DNA from: Cereibacter changlensis JA139
GTDB taxonomy: Bacteria > Pseudomonadota > Alphaproteobacteria > Rhodobacterales > Rhodobacteraceae
Direction: 5' to 3'
Assembly: GCF_003034985.1 (NCBI RefSeq)
Contig: NZ_PZKG01000006.1
Span: 1-64,000, forward strand
Length of the DNA: 64,000 nt
A model generated the notes under the pieces. It was not told the DNA's origin. It did not search any database and saw only the letters and a program-made list of their open reading frames with translations. Shown one piece after another: positions 45,072 to 54,247 of this stretch. The position numbers and the translations under genes are program-made. Numbering within the stretch: the first letter of the stretch is position 1; the number at the start of each line of letters is the position of its first letter.

Positions 45072-45725
45072 ATGCCTCTATCCTCCATTTCGGTCTGGGA
45101 TCTGCCGCTCCGGCTGTTTCACTGGGCGCTTGCGGTCTCAGTGTCGGGTGCCGCAGCCACCGGCTTCTTCGGTGGGCCGGAGGTTCTCCAATGGCACATC
45201 GGTTCGGGACTTGTTGCGGGAGGTCTTGTTATCGCAAGGATCGTCTGGGGTTTCACCGGCTCGACCCATGCCCGCTTTTCGGATTTCCTCCCCAATCCGC
45301 AGAGCGTTGTCGAGCATCTTCGAAGCGACGCTCCGCGTCACCTCGGGCACAACCCAGTGGGCGCTCTCATGGTCTTCGGGCTCATCGGGTGCATGCTCGT
45401 GATCTGCGTGAGCGGGCTCGTGGTGCTGGGAGGCATCTTCAAGACCGGACCGCTGGCCTTCTGGTCGTTCGACGCCGGGCTGACGGGTCGCGAGGTGCAT
45501 GAGGCTGCGGCATGGGCTGTTGTCGGACTGGTCTCCCTCCACCTTGCTGGGGTCGCGTTTGAAAGCCGCCGGAGTGGCGAGAACCTGGCTCGGTCCATGC
45601 TGACCGGACGGAAGGAGGCTCGACCGGCGACCATCCGGTGCGCGACCTGCCCGCCAAGGGTCTGCTGGCCCTCTTCCTTGTGCTGCTCGCAGGCGCAGGG
45701 CTCTGGTCGGCGGACAGCATGCTGA
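45072..45725 (+). CDS. cytochrome b561-type membrane protein
   Basis: The 217-residue product has four membrane helices with histidines placed for two haems b: His17 in RLFHWALA, His42 in LQWHIGSG, and two late histidines in GREVHEAAAWAVVGLVSLHLAGVA. The segment after about residue 175 (TIRCATCPPRVCWPSSLCC) is not family-like and overlaps the start of the next frame. Relatives in Rhodobacterales can carry a diheme cytochrome c module downstream or fused, so the tail may arise from a frameshift near 45620-45650. It should pass electrons between the membrane and a c-type cytochrome. Confidence 0.75.
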   Translation: MPLSSISVWDLPLRLFHWALAVSVSGAAATGFFGGPEVLQWHIGSGLVAGGLVIARIVWGFTGSTHARFSDFLPNPQSVVEHLRSDAPRHLGHNPVGALMVFGLIGCMLVICVSGLVVLGGIFKTGPLAFWSFDAGLTGREVHEAAAWAVVGLVSLHLAGVAFESRRSGENLARSMLTGRKEARPATIRCATCPPRVCWPSSLCCSQAQGSGRRTAC

Positions 45726-46108
45726 TCACCCGCGAAATCGACGGTCTGCCCACCGCCTTCGACACGACGACTCGCGAGGAATGCTCGGCCTGTCACATGG
45801 CCTATCACCCGAGCCTGCTGCCTGCCGCGTCGTGGCAGGCGCTGATGGCGGGTCTTTCCGACCATTTCGGCGAAGATGCCAGCCTTGATCCGGAGGCTGC
45901 CGACCGGATCGAAACCTGGCTGACCGGCAATGCCGCCGGCGCCGCCGACACGCTGCCCTCTCACGTCTTTGCCGCGACCGCATCGACGGCGCCCTTCACA
46001 GTGACTGCCACGCCCTTCTGGCGCAGCCGGCACGGTGACATAGGGCTCTCTCCGCGTGACTTGCCGCTGGCGCTAGCCGGCTTTCGTTTCACTCTCCCAT
46101 GTTGGTGA
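45638..46108 (+). pseudogene. diheme cytochrome c, truncated
   Basis: This frame begins at GTG 45638 inside the cytochrome b561 gene. It encodes a membrane or signal segment (KGLLALFLVLLAGAGLWSA) then EECSACHMAYHPSLLPAASWQALMAGLSDHFGEDASLD, the first haem-binding module of diheme cytochrome c proteins. Relatives carry a second CxxCH shortly after the TATPFWRSRH segment; here the sequence instead runs into LPLALAGFRFTLPCW and stops. Only one haem site remains, so the gene is judged damaged. Confidence 0.65.
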
Positions 46109-46292
46109 TCGAAGGCGCGTGGGGCGCAGACATGGAGAGACGCCTGTCTATCGCAGGATCTGCCCCGGTCGGAAGCGACGCACATCGGCAGGGAGGGGTT
46201 TGGGCAGGTCAAGGAGCCTGTGTGCCAATGCTTAGGATGACAAGCGGCGGCCACGTTTTTTCGCCAAACGGGTGGCACCTCGATATTATCGA

Positions 46293-46319
46293 GGCCCGGC
46301 ATATATGGAACGCCGGGCC
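46293..46319 (-). terminator. hairpin after the RND permease gene
   Basis: GGCCCGGC (46293-46300) pairs with 46312-46319 around an 11-base loop, 6 bases past the permease stop. No strong T-run follows. Confidence 0.5.
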
Positions 46320-46325
46320 CACCGA

Positions 46326-49300
46326 TCACGCTTCCTTGGCGCGGCCTGACTTGGGACGGATCATCTGCACCCCCCGCAGCACCGCGATGTAGAACACCGG
46401 GACAAGGAAGATCCCGATCACCGCCGAGGCCGCCATCCCGCCCAGCACGCCGATGCCAATGGCCTGCTGCGCACCGGCTCCGGCGCCGGTGGCGGTTGCC
46501 AGCGGCAGGACGCCCAGCATGAAGGCGAAGGTGGTCATTAGGATAGGGCGGAGACGGAGGCGAGACGCCTCTATGGCGGCCTCGATCAGCGGCTTGCCGC
46601 CCTTGTGCAGCGTCTGCGCGAACTCCACGATCAGGATCGCGTTGCGCGCCGCAAGGCCGATGGTCGTTAGCAGCCCGACCTTGAAGTAGACGTCGTTCGA
46701 CTGGCCGAACAGCAGCGCCGCCGCCAGAGCCCCGAGGATGCCGATCGGCACCGTCATCATCACCGCCAGCGGCACGGTCCAGCTTTCATAGAGCGCCGCC
46801 AGACAGAGAAACACCACCAGGGCCGACAGGGCGAACAGCAGCGGCGCCTGATTGCCCGACAGCCGCTCCTGATAGGACAGCGAGGTCCAAGCGGTGCCGT
46901 AGCCGCCGTCCAGATCGGCCACCAACTCTTCCATCGCATCCATAGCCGCACCGGAGGAGACACCCGCCCCGGCCGACCCGCTCAGTTCCAGCGCGCGGGT
47001 GCCGCCGTAGCGGGCGAGGCTCTGCGGTTCCTGATCCCAGACCTGCGTGGCGAATGCCGAGAAGGGCACCATCTCGCCGGCGCCATTGCGGGCATACCAA
47101 CGGTCGATGTCGGTCGGCTGCATCCTCGCCTCGGCCTCGCCCTGCACGATCACCGGGCGCAATTCAGTTCCTAGGGTGAAGTCGTTCACGTCGCGGCCGG
47201 AGAAGATGACCGAGAGCATCGCGTTCACCTCCGGGATCGACAGACCGAACGCCGTCGCCTTCTGCTGGTCGAGGTCCAGCCGCAGCGTTGTCTCGAACGG
47301 CGCCTCGTTGCCGCGCAGGCCGGTCGCCCGGCCATCCGTCTGCGCCGTGGCTACCAGCTGGTCCGCTGCTTCAGTCAACGCAGCCTGCCCTGCTCCGGAC
47401 TGATCCACGAGATACATGGTGAACCCGTCCGACGTCCCAAGACCCTGGATCGCAGGCGGCATCAGGAAGAAGATCTGCCCCGCCCGGCTGCCGAAGAACC
47501 GCCCGTTCGCCCGGTCGGCCAGACTGGCCGCATCGAAGCCCTCGCGCGAGTCGAACTCCTTCAGCTTGACGAAGAGCATGGCCTTGTTCTGCCCGCTACC
47601 GCCAAAGCTGAAGCCGAGCGCGCCGAAGACGGAGTCGACAGTGTCGGTCTCCTCGGTCAGAAGATAGCGCTCCAGATCCTCGACCACCGCCTCGGTCTGG
47701 CCGGTGGTAGACCCTTCCGGCGTCTCGACCATGACCATCAGCACGCCCTGATCCTCCTGCGGGATAAACGAGCCCGGCAGCTTGCCATAGAGCGCCATCG
47801 CCCCGGCCGAGATCGCGACCAGTAGGATCAGCATGCGGAACGGTCGTCGCAGAAGGCGCGTGACGACCGAACCGTAGCCGTTCGTCGCCCGGTCCAGCGT
47901 GCGGTTGAACCAGCGGGCCGGCGCAATGCCGCCGCCATGGCTGCGCGGTTTCAGAAGGCTTGCGCACATCGCCGGCGTCAGGATCACCGCGACCCCTAGC
48001 GAGAGCCCCATGGCCGAGATGATCGTCACCGAGAACTGCCGGTAGATCACCCCGGTGGAGCCGGACATGAAAGCCATCGGCAGGAACACCGCGGACAGGA
48101 CCAGCACGATACCGACCAGCGCGCCGGTGATCTCGTCCATGCTCTTCTCGGTCGCGGCGACGGGGTCCAGCCCTTCCTCCTCCATCACCCGCTCGACGTT
48201 TTCCACCACGACGATAGCATCATCGACCAGCAGGCCGATGGCGAGCACCAGCGCGAACATGGTCAGCGTGTTGATCGACAGCCCAGCGATGGCCAGAATG
48301 CCGAATGTGCCCAGCAGCACGACCGGAACAGCGATAGTCGGGATCAGCGTCGCACGCCAGCTTTGCAGGAAGACGAGGATGACGAGGAAGACCAGCGCCA
48401 CCGCCTCGAACAGCGTGTGGTAGACTTGGTTGATCGACTCTTCGACGAAGGGTGACGTGTCGTAGGGATAGACGATCTCGACCCCTGCCGGCAGCGCCGA
48501 GGCGACACCGTCCAGTACGGTCCGCACGGACTCTGCCGTGTCGACCGCATTCGCGCCCGTGGCGAGGTTCACGGCGAACCCCGCAGCAGGATTGCCGTTG
48601 TAGCGCGAGGAGGAGCCATAGCTCTCCTGCCCGATCTCGATCCGCGCAACGTCGCCCAGAAACACCGTGGAGCCGTCCTCGTCCACCCGCAGCAGGATGC
48701 GCTCGAACTCGCTGACGGTGGACAACTGCGACTGCGCCGAGAGGCTGACGCTCAGTTGCTGGCCTTCGAGCGTGGGCTGCGCCCCGAGGCTGCCAACGGT
48801 GACGTTGGTGTTCTGTTCGGACACGGCCGAGGTCACGTCCCCCGGCGTCACCTGATACTGCACCAGCTTCATCGGATCGAGCCAGATCCGCATCGCATAG
48901 CCCGAGCCGAAGGAGTTGATCGACCCGACACCCGGCGTCCGCTTCACCGCGTCCTCGACCGACTGCGCCACAAGATCGCCAAGCTCGAGCGACGAATAGC
49001 TGCCATCCGACGAGGTCAGCGCGCCGACCAGCAGGATCGACGAGGTGGAGCGGGAGACCGAGATCCCTTGGCTCTGCACGATGTCAGGAAGCTGCGAGGT
49101 GACCAGTTGCAGCTTGTTCTGCACCTGCACCTGCGCGATCTCCGGATCGACCGTGTCGTCGAAGGTGAGCGAGATCGAGGTCGAGCCGGGGCTTGTGGAC
49201 GAGGTCATGTAGATCAGGCCATCGATCCCGGTCATCCCGTCCTCGATGATCGTGGTCACCGAGTTCTCGACGATCTCGGCGGAGGCGCCGGTATAGCTGG

Positions 49301-49439
49301 CGCTGACGCGGACCGTCGTCGGGGCGATCTCGGGGTATTGGGCGATGGGCAGGGTGGCGAGGCCGAAGGCCCCCGCCAGCATGGTCACGATGGCGATCAC
49401 CCAAGCGAACACCGGGCGGTGAATGAAGAAACGGGCCAT
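46326..49439 (-). CDS. RND multidrug efflux permease (AcrB/MexB type, HAE1)
   Basis: The 1037-residue inner-membrane pump has the HAE1 plan: a first helix with PVFAWVIAIVTMLAGAFGL, two large periplasmic loops, and twelve helices. The proton-relay aspartates are Asp406 and Asp407 in LLVDDAIVVVENVERVM. The usual lysine of helix 10 (AAKNAILIVEF in AcrB) is replaced by Arg932 here (AARNAILIVEF). It follows the adaptor gene by 7 bases and must work with it. No TolC-like outer-membrane gene is present in the window, so an unlinked channel is needed. Confidence 0.93.
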   Translation of the reverse strand: MARFFIHRPVFAWVIAIVTMLAGAFGLATLPIAQYPEIAPTTVRVSASYTGASAEIVENSVTTIIEDGMTGIDGLIYMTSSTSPGSTSISLTFDDTVDPEIAQVQVQNKLQLVTSQLPDIVQSQGISVSRSTSSILLVGALTSSDGSYSSLELGDLVAQSVEDAVKRTPGVGSINSFGSGYAMRIWLDPMKLVQYQVTPGDVTSAVSEQNTNVTVGSLGAQPTLEGQQLSVSLSAQSQLSTVSEFERILLRVDEDGSTVFLGDVARIEIGQESYGSSSRYNGNPAAGFAVNLATGANAVDTAESVRTVLDGVASALPAGVEIVYPYDTSPFVEESINQVYHTLFEAVALVFLVILVFLQSWRATLIPTIAVPVVLLGTFGILAIAGLSINTLTMFALVLAIGLLVDDAIVVVENVERVMEEEGLDPVAATEKSMDEITGALVGIVLVLSAVFLPMAFMSGSTGVIYRQFSVTIISAMGLSLGVAVILTPAMCASLLKPRSHGGGIAPARWFNRTLDRATNGYGSVVTRLLRRPFRMLILLVAISAGAMALYGKLPGSFIPQEDQGVLMVMVETPEGSTTGQTEAVVEDLERYLLTEETDTVDSVFGALGFSFGGSGQNKAMLFVKLKEFDSREGFDAASLADRANGRFFGSRAGQIFFLMPPAIQGLGTSDGFTMYLVDQSGAGQAALTEAADQLVATAQTDGRATGLRGNEAPFETTLRLDLDQQKATAFGLSIPEVNAMLSVIFSGRDVNDFTLGTELRPVIVQGEAEARMQPTDIDRWYARNGAGEMVPFSAFATQVWDQEPQSLARYGGTRALELSGSAGAGVSSGAAMDAMEELVADLDGGYGTAWTSLSYQERLSGNQAPLLFALSALVVFLCLAALYESWTVPLAVMMTVPIGILGALAAALLFGQSNDVYFKVGLLTTIGLAARNAILIVEFAQTLHKGGKPLIEAAIEASRLRLRPILMTTFAFMLGVLPLATATGAGAGAQQAIGIGVLGGMAASAVIGIFLVPVFYIAVLRGVQMIRPKSGRAKEA

Positions 49440-49446
49440 GTGATGT

Positions 49447-50622
49447 CTACTCCGCTTCTGCCGGAGCAGCGTCCGCTGCAGGGGCGGTGTCGCGGATCAC
49501 GCCTTGGGCGTCGATCTCGATCGGCACGGGCGTCACGGCGGCGCCTTCGGTCAGGCCGGTGCGGCCGTCGACGATCAACTGATCACCCTCGGCGAGCCCT
49601 CCGGTCACGATCCAGCTGTTCTGATAGCTGCCATCTTCGGACAACTCACGCTGCGCCGCCTTGCCGTCTTCGATGACCCAAGCCGTCAGCTGCCCGTCCC
49701 GGCGCCGCGTAGCGGCAAGTTGCGGCACCAATAGCGCGTCGGTCTGCCCAAGCTCGACACGTCCGCGCACGAACATGCCGGGCAGCAGCCGGTTGTCGGG
49801 ATTGTCGAAGCGGAAGCGGAAGTCCACTGTGCCGGTCGTGGTCGAGACGGTGTAACCCGGCGCCACGAATTCCCCGGTCGCTTCATAAGTCTCGCCGTTC
49901 TCCAGCGTCAGGCTGGCCTGGAGCCGCTCGGCCAGCCGCAGCCGACCCTCGGTCATGTCGTTGCGGATCTGCAGCAGCCGGACCGAGGGCTCGTACATGT
50001 CCACCTCGATCGGATCGAGCCGGGTCACGGTGGCCATCACGTCGGCCTGGCTCGCGGTCACCAGATCGCCGACCGAGACGCCGGTCAGGCTGGCCATCCC
50101 GTCGATCGGGCTGGTGACAGTCGTCCAAGACAGTTCCGTCTCGGCCAGCTTCAGCGTCGCCTCGTTACCCTGCACGGCTGCGCGGGCCTGCTCCAAGGTA
50201 GCGAGTGCGGACTCCAGCGTCGCCTGCGTGGAGCCCGACCCCACCAGTGCCTGCGCCCGACCATAGGCTGCCTCGGCCTGCGGCACCGCCGCGCGCGCCG
50301 AGGCAAGATTGGCCGTCGCCTGCGCCACGGCAGCCTCGTAGGTCACCGGGTCGATGCGGAACATCGGATCCCCGGCCTCAATTGCTTCGCCCTGCGCATA
50401 GATGATCTCGGTCACGATCCCGCCAACCCGCGGCCGGATGTCGGCCTCCTCGAAGGCGACGGCCCGGCCCGGCAGCACATAGACACGCGGCACCTCTTGC
50501 ACGACGAGATCGATCACGCCGACCTGCCTCGCGGCAGGCTCCGGAGTCTGCGCCAAGGCGCATCCCGCCCAAAGCACGGCGGACGCCGCAACACAGCGGC
50601 AGAAATAGGGGGCAGATTTCAT
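49447..50622 (-). CDS. RND efflux periplasmic adaptor subunit
   Basis: The 391-residue membrane-fusion protein has a signal peptide ending near ALAQ, and then VPRVYVLPGRAVAFEEADIRPRVGGIVTEIIYAQGEAIEAGDPMFRIDP, the lipoyl-type half-motif. An alpha-helical hairpin (about 105-170) and TSPIDGMASLTGVSVGDLV, the second half-motif, follow, then a beta-barrel. A cysteine within the signal region lacks a proper lipobox, so it is probably not a lipoprotein. It bridges the permease to an outer-membrane channel. It is first in the operon and divergent from the TetR regulator. Confidence 0.92.
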   Translation of the reverse strand: MKSAPYFCRCVAASAVLWAGCALAQTPEPAARQVGVIDLVVQEVPRVYVLPGRAVAFEEADIRPRVGGIVTEIIYAQGEAIEAGDPMFRIDPVTYEAAVAQATANLASARAAVPQAEAAYGRAQALVGSGSTQATLESALATLEQARAAVQGNEATLKLAETELSWTTVTSPIDGMASLTGVSVGDLVTASQADVMATVTRLDPIEVDMYEPSVRLLQIRNDMTEGRLRLAERLQASLTLENGETYEATGEFVAPGYTVSTTTGTVDFRFRFDNPDNRLLPGMFVRGRVELGQTDALLVPQLAATRRRDGQLTAWVIEDGKAAQRELSEDGSYQNSWIVTGGLAEGDQLIVDGRTGLTEGAAVTPVPIEIDAQGVIRDTAPAADAAPAEAE

Positions 50623-50696
50623 AGGAGATCCTGTGCTTGCGGGAAGAGTGGTTGCGCAGACGGCCTTGGCCTGAGAGTATGCAGCATAAGCAAGAT

Positions 50697-50711
50697 TTGC
50701 ACACCCTGCAA
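50697..50711. promoter_or_regulatory. candidate TetR operator of the efflux operon
   Basis: TTGCA-CACCC-TGCAA is a perfect interrupted palindrome between the divergent adaptor and regulator genes, well placed to control both. Confidence 0.5.
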
Positions 50712-50732
50712 GAAAAGGTGACCCGAGTTATC

Positions 50733-51323
50733 ATGGTTTCCTCCCTGCGCAGCCGTCGCCGGCGACAGACCGCCCGCGACATTCAGGCGGCGACCCTCCG
50801 TCTGGCCCGGCGGCACGGCTTCGACGTGGTCACCACCGGCATGATCGCCGCCGAGGCGCAGGTGAGCGTGCGCACCTTCTTCAACTATTATGCCAACAAG
50901 GAAGCCGCCGCCGTCGGAGAAACGCCTGAGTTTTCCGACGAGGCGATATGCGCCTTTGTCGAGGGGACCGGCTCGCTGCACGACGACCTCGCTAGGCTGA
51001 TGCGAACGCACCTGATCCAAGAGGACGTGAACCGCGGTGCGATCCACGACATGATCGCCCTGTCCGAAGAGGCGCCCCGGTTAATGAGCCTGTTCGAGGA
51101 TCATCTTAGGGTCCTCCGCTCTAGCGTGGCGTCCATTCTGTCGCATCGCCTGCCCGAGACTGACGCACTTACCCTCGATCTGCTGTCCCAGATCGTCATC
51201 GCCGCCCTCCGCCAAGCGGTGCAACTCTGGGCGGCGCAGGACGAGAAGGACATCGGGACCTGCGTCGACGCAACGCTCGAGCGGCTGACAGCGCTTTGCC
51301 GCCTTGTCTGCGAGACGGAATAA
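50733..51323 (+). CDS. TetR/AcrR-family regulator of the efflux pump
   Basis: The 196-residue protein opens with the helix-turn-helix RDIQAATLRLARRHGFDVVTTGMIAAEAQVSVRTFFNYYANKE, typical of AcrR-type repressors, followed by a helical ligand domain. An earlier ATG at 50679 is possible, but it would put the palindrome at 50697 inside the coding region; 50733 leaves it in the promoter, so that start is preferred. It should repress the adaptor-permease operon until a pump substrate binds. Confidence 0.85.
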   Translation: MVSSLRSRRRRQTARDIQAATLRLARRHGFDVVTTGMIAAEAQVSVRTFFNYYANKEAAAVGETPEFSDEAICAFVEGTGSLHDDLARLMRTHLIQEDVNRGAIHDMIALSEEAPRLMSLFEDHLRVLRSSVASILSHRLPETDALTLDLLSQIVIAALRQAVQLWAAQDEKDIGTCVDATLERLTALCRLVCETE

Positions 51324-51612
51324 TCGCGCAGCGCATGTCGCGTCGACGCATTGCCGCCCCACCGTCGTGTCTTGTTGCGATGACGCGCATGGGGATCAGA
51401 CGCCATCATGCAAAAGAAGGGATGTGCCAGCGACGGAACCTGCATCCTGCAGCGTTTAGTCTTAGCCGGGCAGCATTGAAGGATCTCCTGTCGCGAAAGT
51501 CGAAACGCCCGCCGCCGAGCGCGAAGCCGTCGCGATCCTCGTGAAGCCGCACGAGATGAGCGAGCGGCGGGCCGTTGCCGGCCGGAGGACGCAAGGACAA
51601 GCCGTCGGCGTC

Positions 51613-52203
51613 TCAGTCCGGCGCGTCGAGCGACAGCCCGCCCGGTGTGACGTTCAGCGCCTCGAGCCGGGCAAGGCCGTTGCGGAAGCCGAGCACGGTG
51701 AGGCTGGCCGGTCCCACGGGCAGGATATGCCGCGGGGCGAGCCCGACCAGCCGGTCCAGGAGCGCCCGGATCACGCCGCCGTGGCAGACCATCAGCACGG
51801 TGGCCTGCCCCTCCGCCTGCGCCTCGTCCACGGCGCGGCCGGTCCGGGCGCTGAACGCGGCCCAGGACTCGCCGCCCTCCGGCACGTGGCTGCCCTCGCG
51901 CCAGCCCTGGTAGGGGCCCGGGTCCAGCGCGTCGATGCTCTCGCCGGTCCAGTCGCCGACCGAGATCTCGCGCAACAGCGGCTGCAGCCGCGCCTTGGGA
52001 TGGCCCAGTAGCACCGCGCTCCGCCGGGCGCGCTGCAGGTCGGAGGTCAGCACCAGATCCGGCGCCAGCCGGGCGACCAGCGGGGCCAGCGCCCGCACCT
52101 GATCCTGCCCCCGCTCCGACAGCGGGATGTCGGCCTGGCCCTGCAGCCGGCGTGTGGCGTTCCAGACGCTTTCCCCGTGGCGGACGAGCAGCAGTCGTTT
52201 CAT
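51613..52203 (-). CDS. histidine phosphatase family protein
   Basis: The 196-residue phosphoglycerate-mutase-fold enzyme has LLLVRHGESVWN with the catalytic His, LSERG, TSDLQRARRSA, and the second catalytic block VMVCHGGVIRALL. The start at 52203 is set by the RHG motif and an AAAGGA upstream. It is the last gene downstream of quiC, 160 bases away, and may be co-transcribed. The substrate is unknown; a link to shikimate use is not obvious. Confidence 0.85.
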   Translation of the reverse strand: MKRLLLVRHGESVWNATRRLQGQADIPLSERGQDQVRALAPLVARLAPDLVLTSDLQRARRSAVLLGHPKARLQPLLREISVGDWTGESIDALDPGPYQGWREGSHVPEGGESWAAFSARTGRAVDEAQAEGQATVLMVCHGGVIRALLDRLVGLAPRHILPVGPASLTVLGFRNGLARLEALNVTPGGLSLDAPD

Positions 52204-52362
52204 GGCAGGCGGTTTCCTTTCGGGTCGAAGATCGCGGCGGGCGCGCTCGCGGCTAATAACCGTAGCGGCTGATGTCATGCTGTGCCGTCTAAGGCACGGC
52301 AGCGCTTCCGGGGACGCGGCAGAACATGCATGCCCCCGCCTCACTAACAGTTCCTTTGCTCA

Positions 52363-54243
52363 TCACTCGCGGGGCAACCCCGCTGGGCGCGCCGCGCGCC
52401 GCTGGGCGGCGATGCGGAACGGGGCATTCGGCGCGCCGTAGCCCGCATAGCGGCCGCGCCGCTCCACCACCTCGAAGAACATGCCGTCGGCGCGGCTGGT
52501 GCTGTAGAGCTGGAAGAACTCGCCCTCCGCATCGCGGTCATACAGGATGCTGCCGTCCCGCAGCCGCTGCGACAGCTCCGGCTCCAGCCCGAAGCGCGCG
52601 TCGAGGTCGTCGTAGTAGTTGGCCCCGATGCGCAGGATCGGAAAGCCGGAGGCCGCCAGCCGTGCCGCGGTGCCGAAGATGTCGTCTGTGGCGAAGGCGA
52701 TGTGCTGGACCGACGCGCCGAGGCTTTCGGAGATGAAGCGCCCGGCCAGGGTGCGCCGGGTCTCGGCCCCGTTCAGCGTCACCCGCAGCGCGCCGCTTTC
52801 AACCGCCTGACTGCGCACCAGTCCGCCCGGATCGACGACATCCACCATGGCCGATCGGGAGGCGTCGAAGATCGACGTGTAGAACAACGCCCAGCTGAGC
52901 ATCTCGTCATGCGCCATCGTCTGCGCGATGTGATCGACCCGCAACAGGCCCGCCGCCCCCAGCGTCTCGGTGGGGTGGTTGAAGTCCACTTCCCAGATGC
53001 TGCCCAGATCTGTTTCCCGATCGAGAAATCGCAGCATGCTGGTTCCTACGCCAGCGATGGCGGGGATGGACAACTCGCCTGGCCCGGTCGTCTGCTCATG
53101 GACCTCGGCCCCAAGCGCCACGGCGCGGGCGAAGCTGGCGGCGGCATCGGGCATGGTGAGGCCGATCTCGGTGACGCTGGTGCCGCGGCTGACATAGGCC
53201 GAATGGGCGAAGCCGCTGGTCTCGCAGTTCACCAGCAGGTTGATCCTGCCCTGCCGCCATAGCGTGACCGCCTTCGAGACATGATGACCGGCCTTTACGA
53301 AACCGGTGGCGGCCAGAAGCGCCTCCAGTTCGGGAACCTCGTCCGGACCGGTCGAAAACTCGATAAATTCCACTGCATCGACGGCTGCCGGCGGTGGAAA
53401 TGCCTGCAGGCCCACCGGTAGAGCAGGCTCCGCACGTCGCACGCGGTCCATCAGGTCGACCAGCGAGCGATGGCCGTCCGCCGCCACCAGACGGGGCAGC
53501 CCGCCCCGGAACTGGTCGTTGAATATCTCCAGCGACAGCGGCCCGGCATAACCTGTCGCCATCACTGCGCGCATGAAGCCCACGACATCGAGATCGCCCT
53601 CGCCCGGCATGTTGCGGAAGTGGCGGGACCAGTAGAGCAGGTCCATCCCGATCAGCGGCGCGTCGGCCAGCTGAACGAAGAAGATGCGGTCGCCGGGGAT
53701 GCGCCGGATCGTCTCGGGGTCGAGGCCCCGACCCAGAGTGTGAAAACTGTCGAGTATCAGCCCGGCGTTCGGGTGGTCGGCGCGGCGCACCACCTCCCAG
53801 GCGTCGCGGTGATCGTTGAAGTGCCGGCCCCAGGCCAGCGCCTCGAAACCCACCCGCAGGCCGCGTTCGGCGGCAATTTCGCCCAGCTCGCGGAAATCGG
53901 CCGCCGCGCGGTCTACCCCGCCCGTGCTTTCCGGATGGACCGAGGAGCAGACCAGCATCAGGTCGGTGCCCAGTTCGGCCATCAGGTCGAACTTGCGCCG
54001 GGCGCGCGAGAAGGCGCGGGCGCGATGCGGTTCGGGCAGGCATTCGAAGTCGCGGAATGGCTGGAACAGGGTGATCTCCAGCCCGTGATCGCGCACCATC
54101 CGACCCACTTGCCGCGGGCTGCCGTCCCAGGCGATGAAATCCTGCTCGAAGATTTCGATACCATCGAAGCCCGCCTCGGCGATCGCCGCCAGCTTTTCGC
54201 GGAAGTTGCCCGAGATCGAGACGGTCGCGATCGAAGTTTTCAT
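52363..54243 (-). CDS. quiC: 3-dehydroshikimate dehydratase, TIM barrel fused to HPPD-like domain
   Basis: The 626-residue protein matches the bacterial QuiC1 type. The N-terminal sugar-phosphate-isomerase-like TIM barrel (about 1-275) converts 3-dehydroshikimate to protocatechuate; acidic and histidine metal ligands can be seen in VGFEALAWGRH, GLILDSFHTLGRG and LSLEIFNDQF. The C-terminal 4-hydroxyphenylpyruvate-dioxygenase-like domain (about 290-626) keeps a 2-His-1-Glu pattern in RVDHIAQTM, VQHIAFATDD and EGEFFQLYS. In known QuiC1 proteins this domain is fused without dioxygenase activity being established. It follows aroE by 4 bases in the operon and supplies its key catabolic step. Confidence 0.9.
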   Translation of the reverse strand: MKTSIATVSISGNFREKLAAIAEAGFDGIEIFEQDFIAWDGSPRQVGRMVRDHGLEITLFQPFRDFECLPEPHRARAFSRARRKFDLMAELGTDLMLVCSSVHPESTGGVDRAAADFRELGEIAAERGLRVGFEALAWGRHFNDHRDAWEVVRRADHPNAGLILDSFHTLGRGLDPETIRRIPGDRIFFVQLADAPLIGMDLLYWSRHFRNMPGEGDLDVVGFMRAVMATGYAGPLSLEIFNDQFRGGLPRLVAADGHRSLVDLMDRVRRAEPALPVGLQAFPPPAAVDAVEFIEFSTGPDEVPELEALLAATGFVKAGHHVSKAVTLWRQGRINLLVNCETSGFAHSAYVSRGTSVTEIGLTMPDAAASFARAVALGAEVHEQTTGPGELSIPAIAGVGTSMLRFLDRETDLGSIWEVDFNHPTETLGAAGLLRVDHIAQTMAHDEMLSWALFYTSIFDASRSAMVDVVDPGGLVRSQAVESGALRVTLNGAETRRTLAGRFISESLGASVQHIAFATDDIFGTAARLAASGFPILRIGANYYDDLDARFGLEPELSQRLRDGSILYDRDAEGEFFQLYSTSRADGMFFEVVERRGRYAGYGAPNAPFRIAAQRRAARPAGLPRE

Positions 54244-54247
54244 GGCA

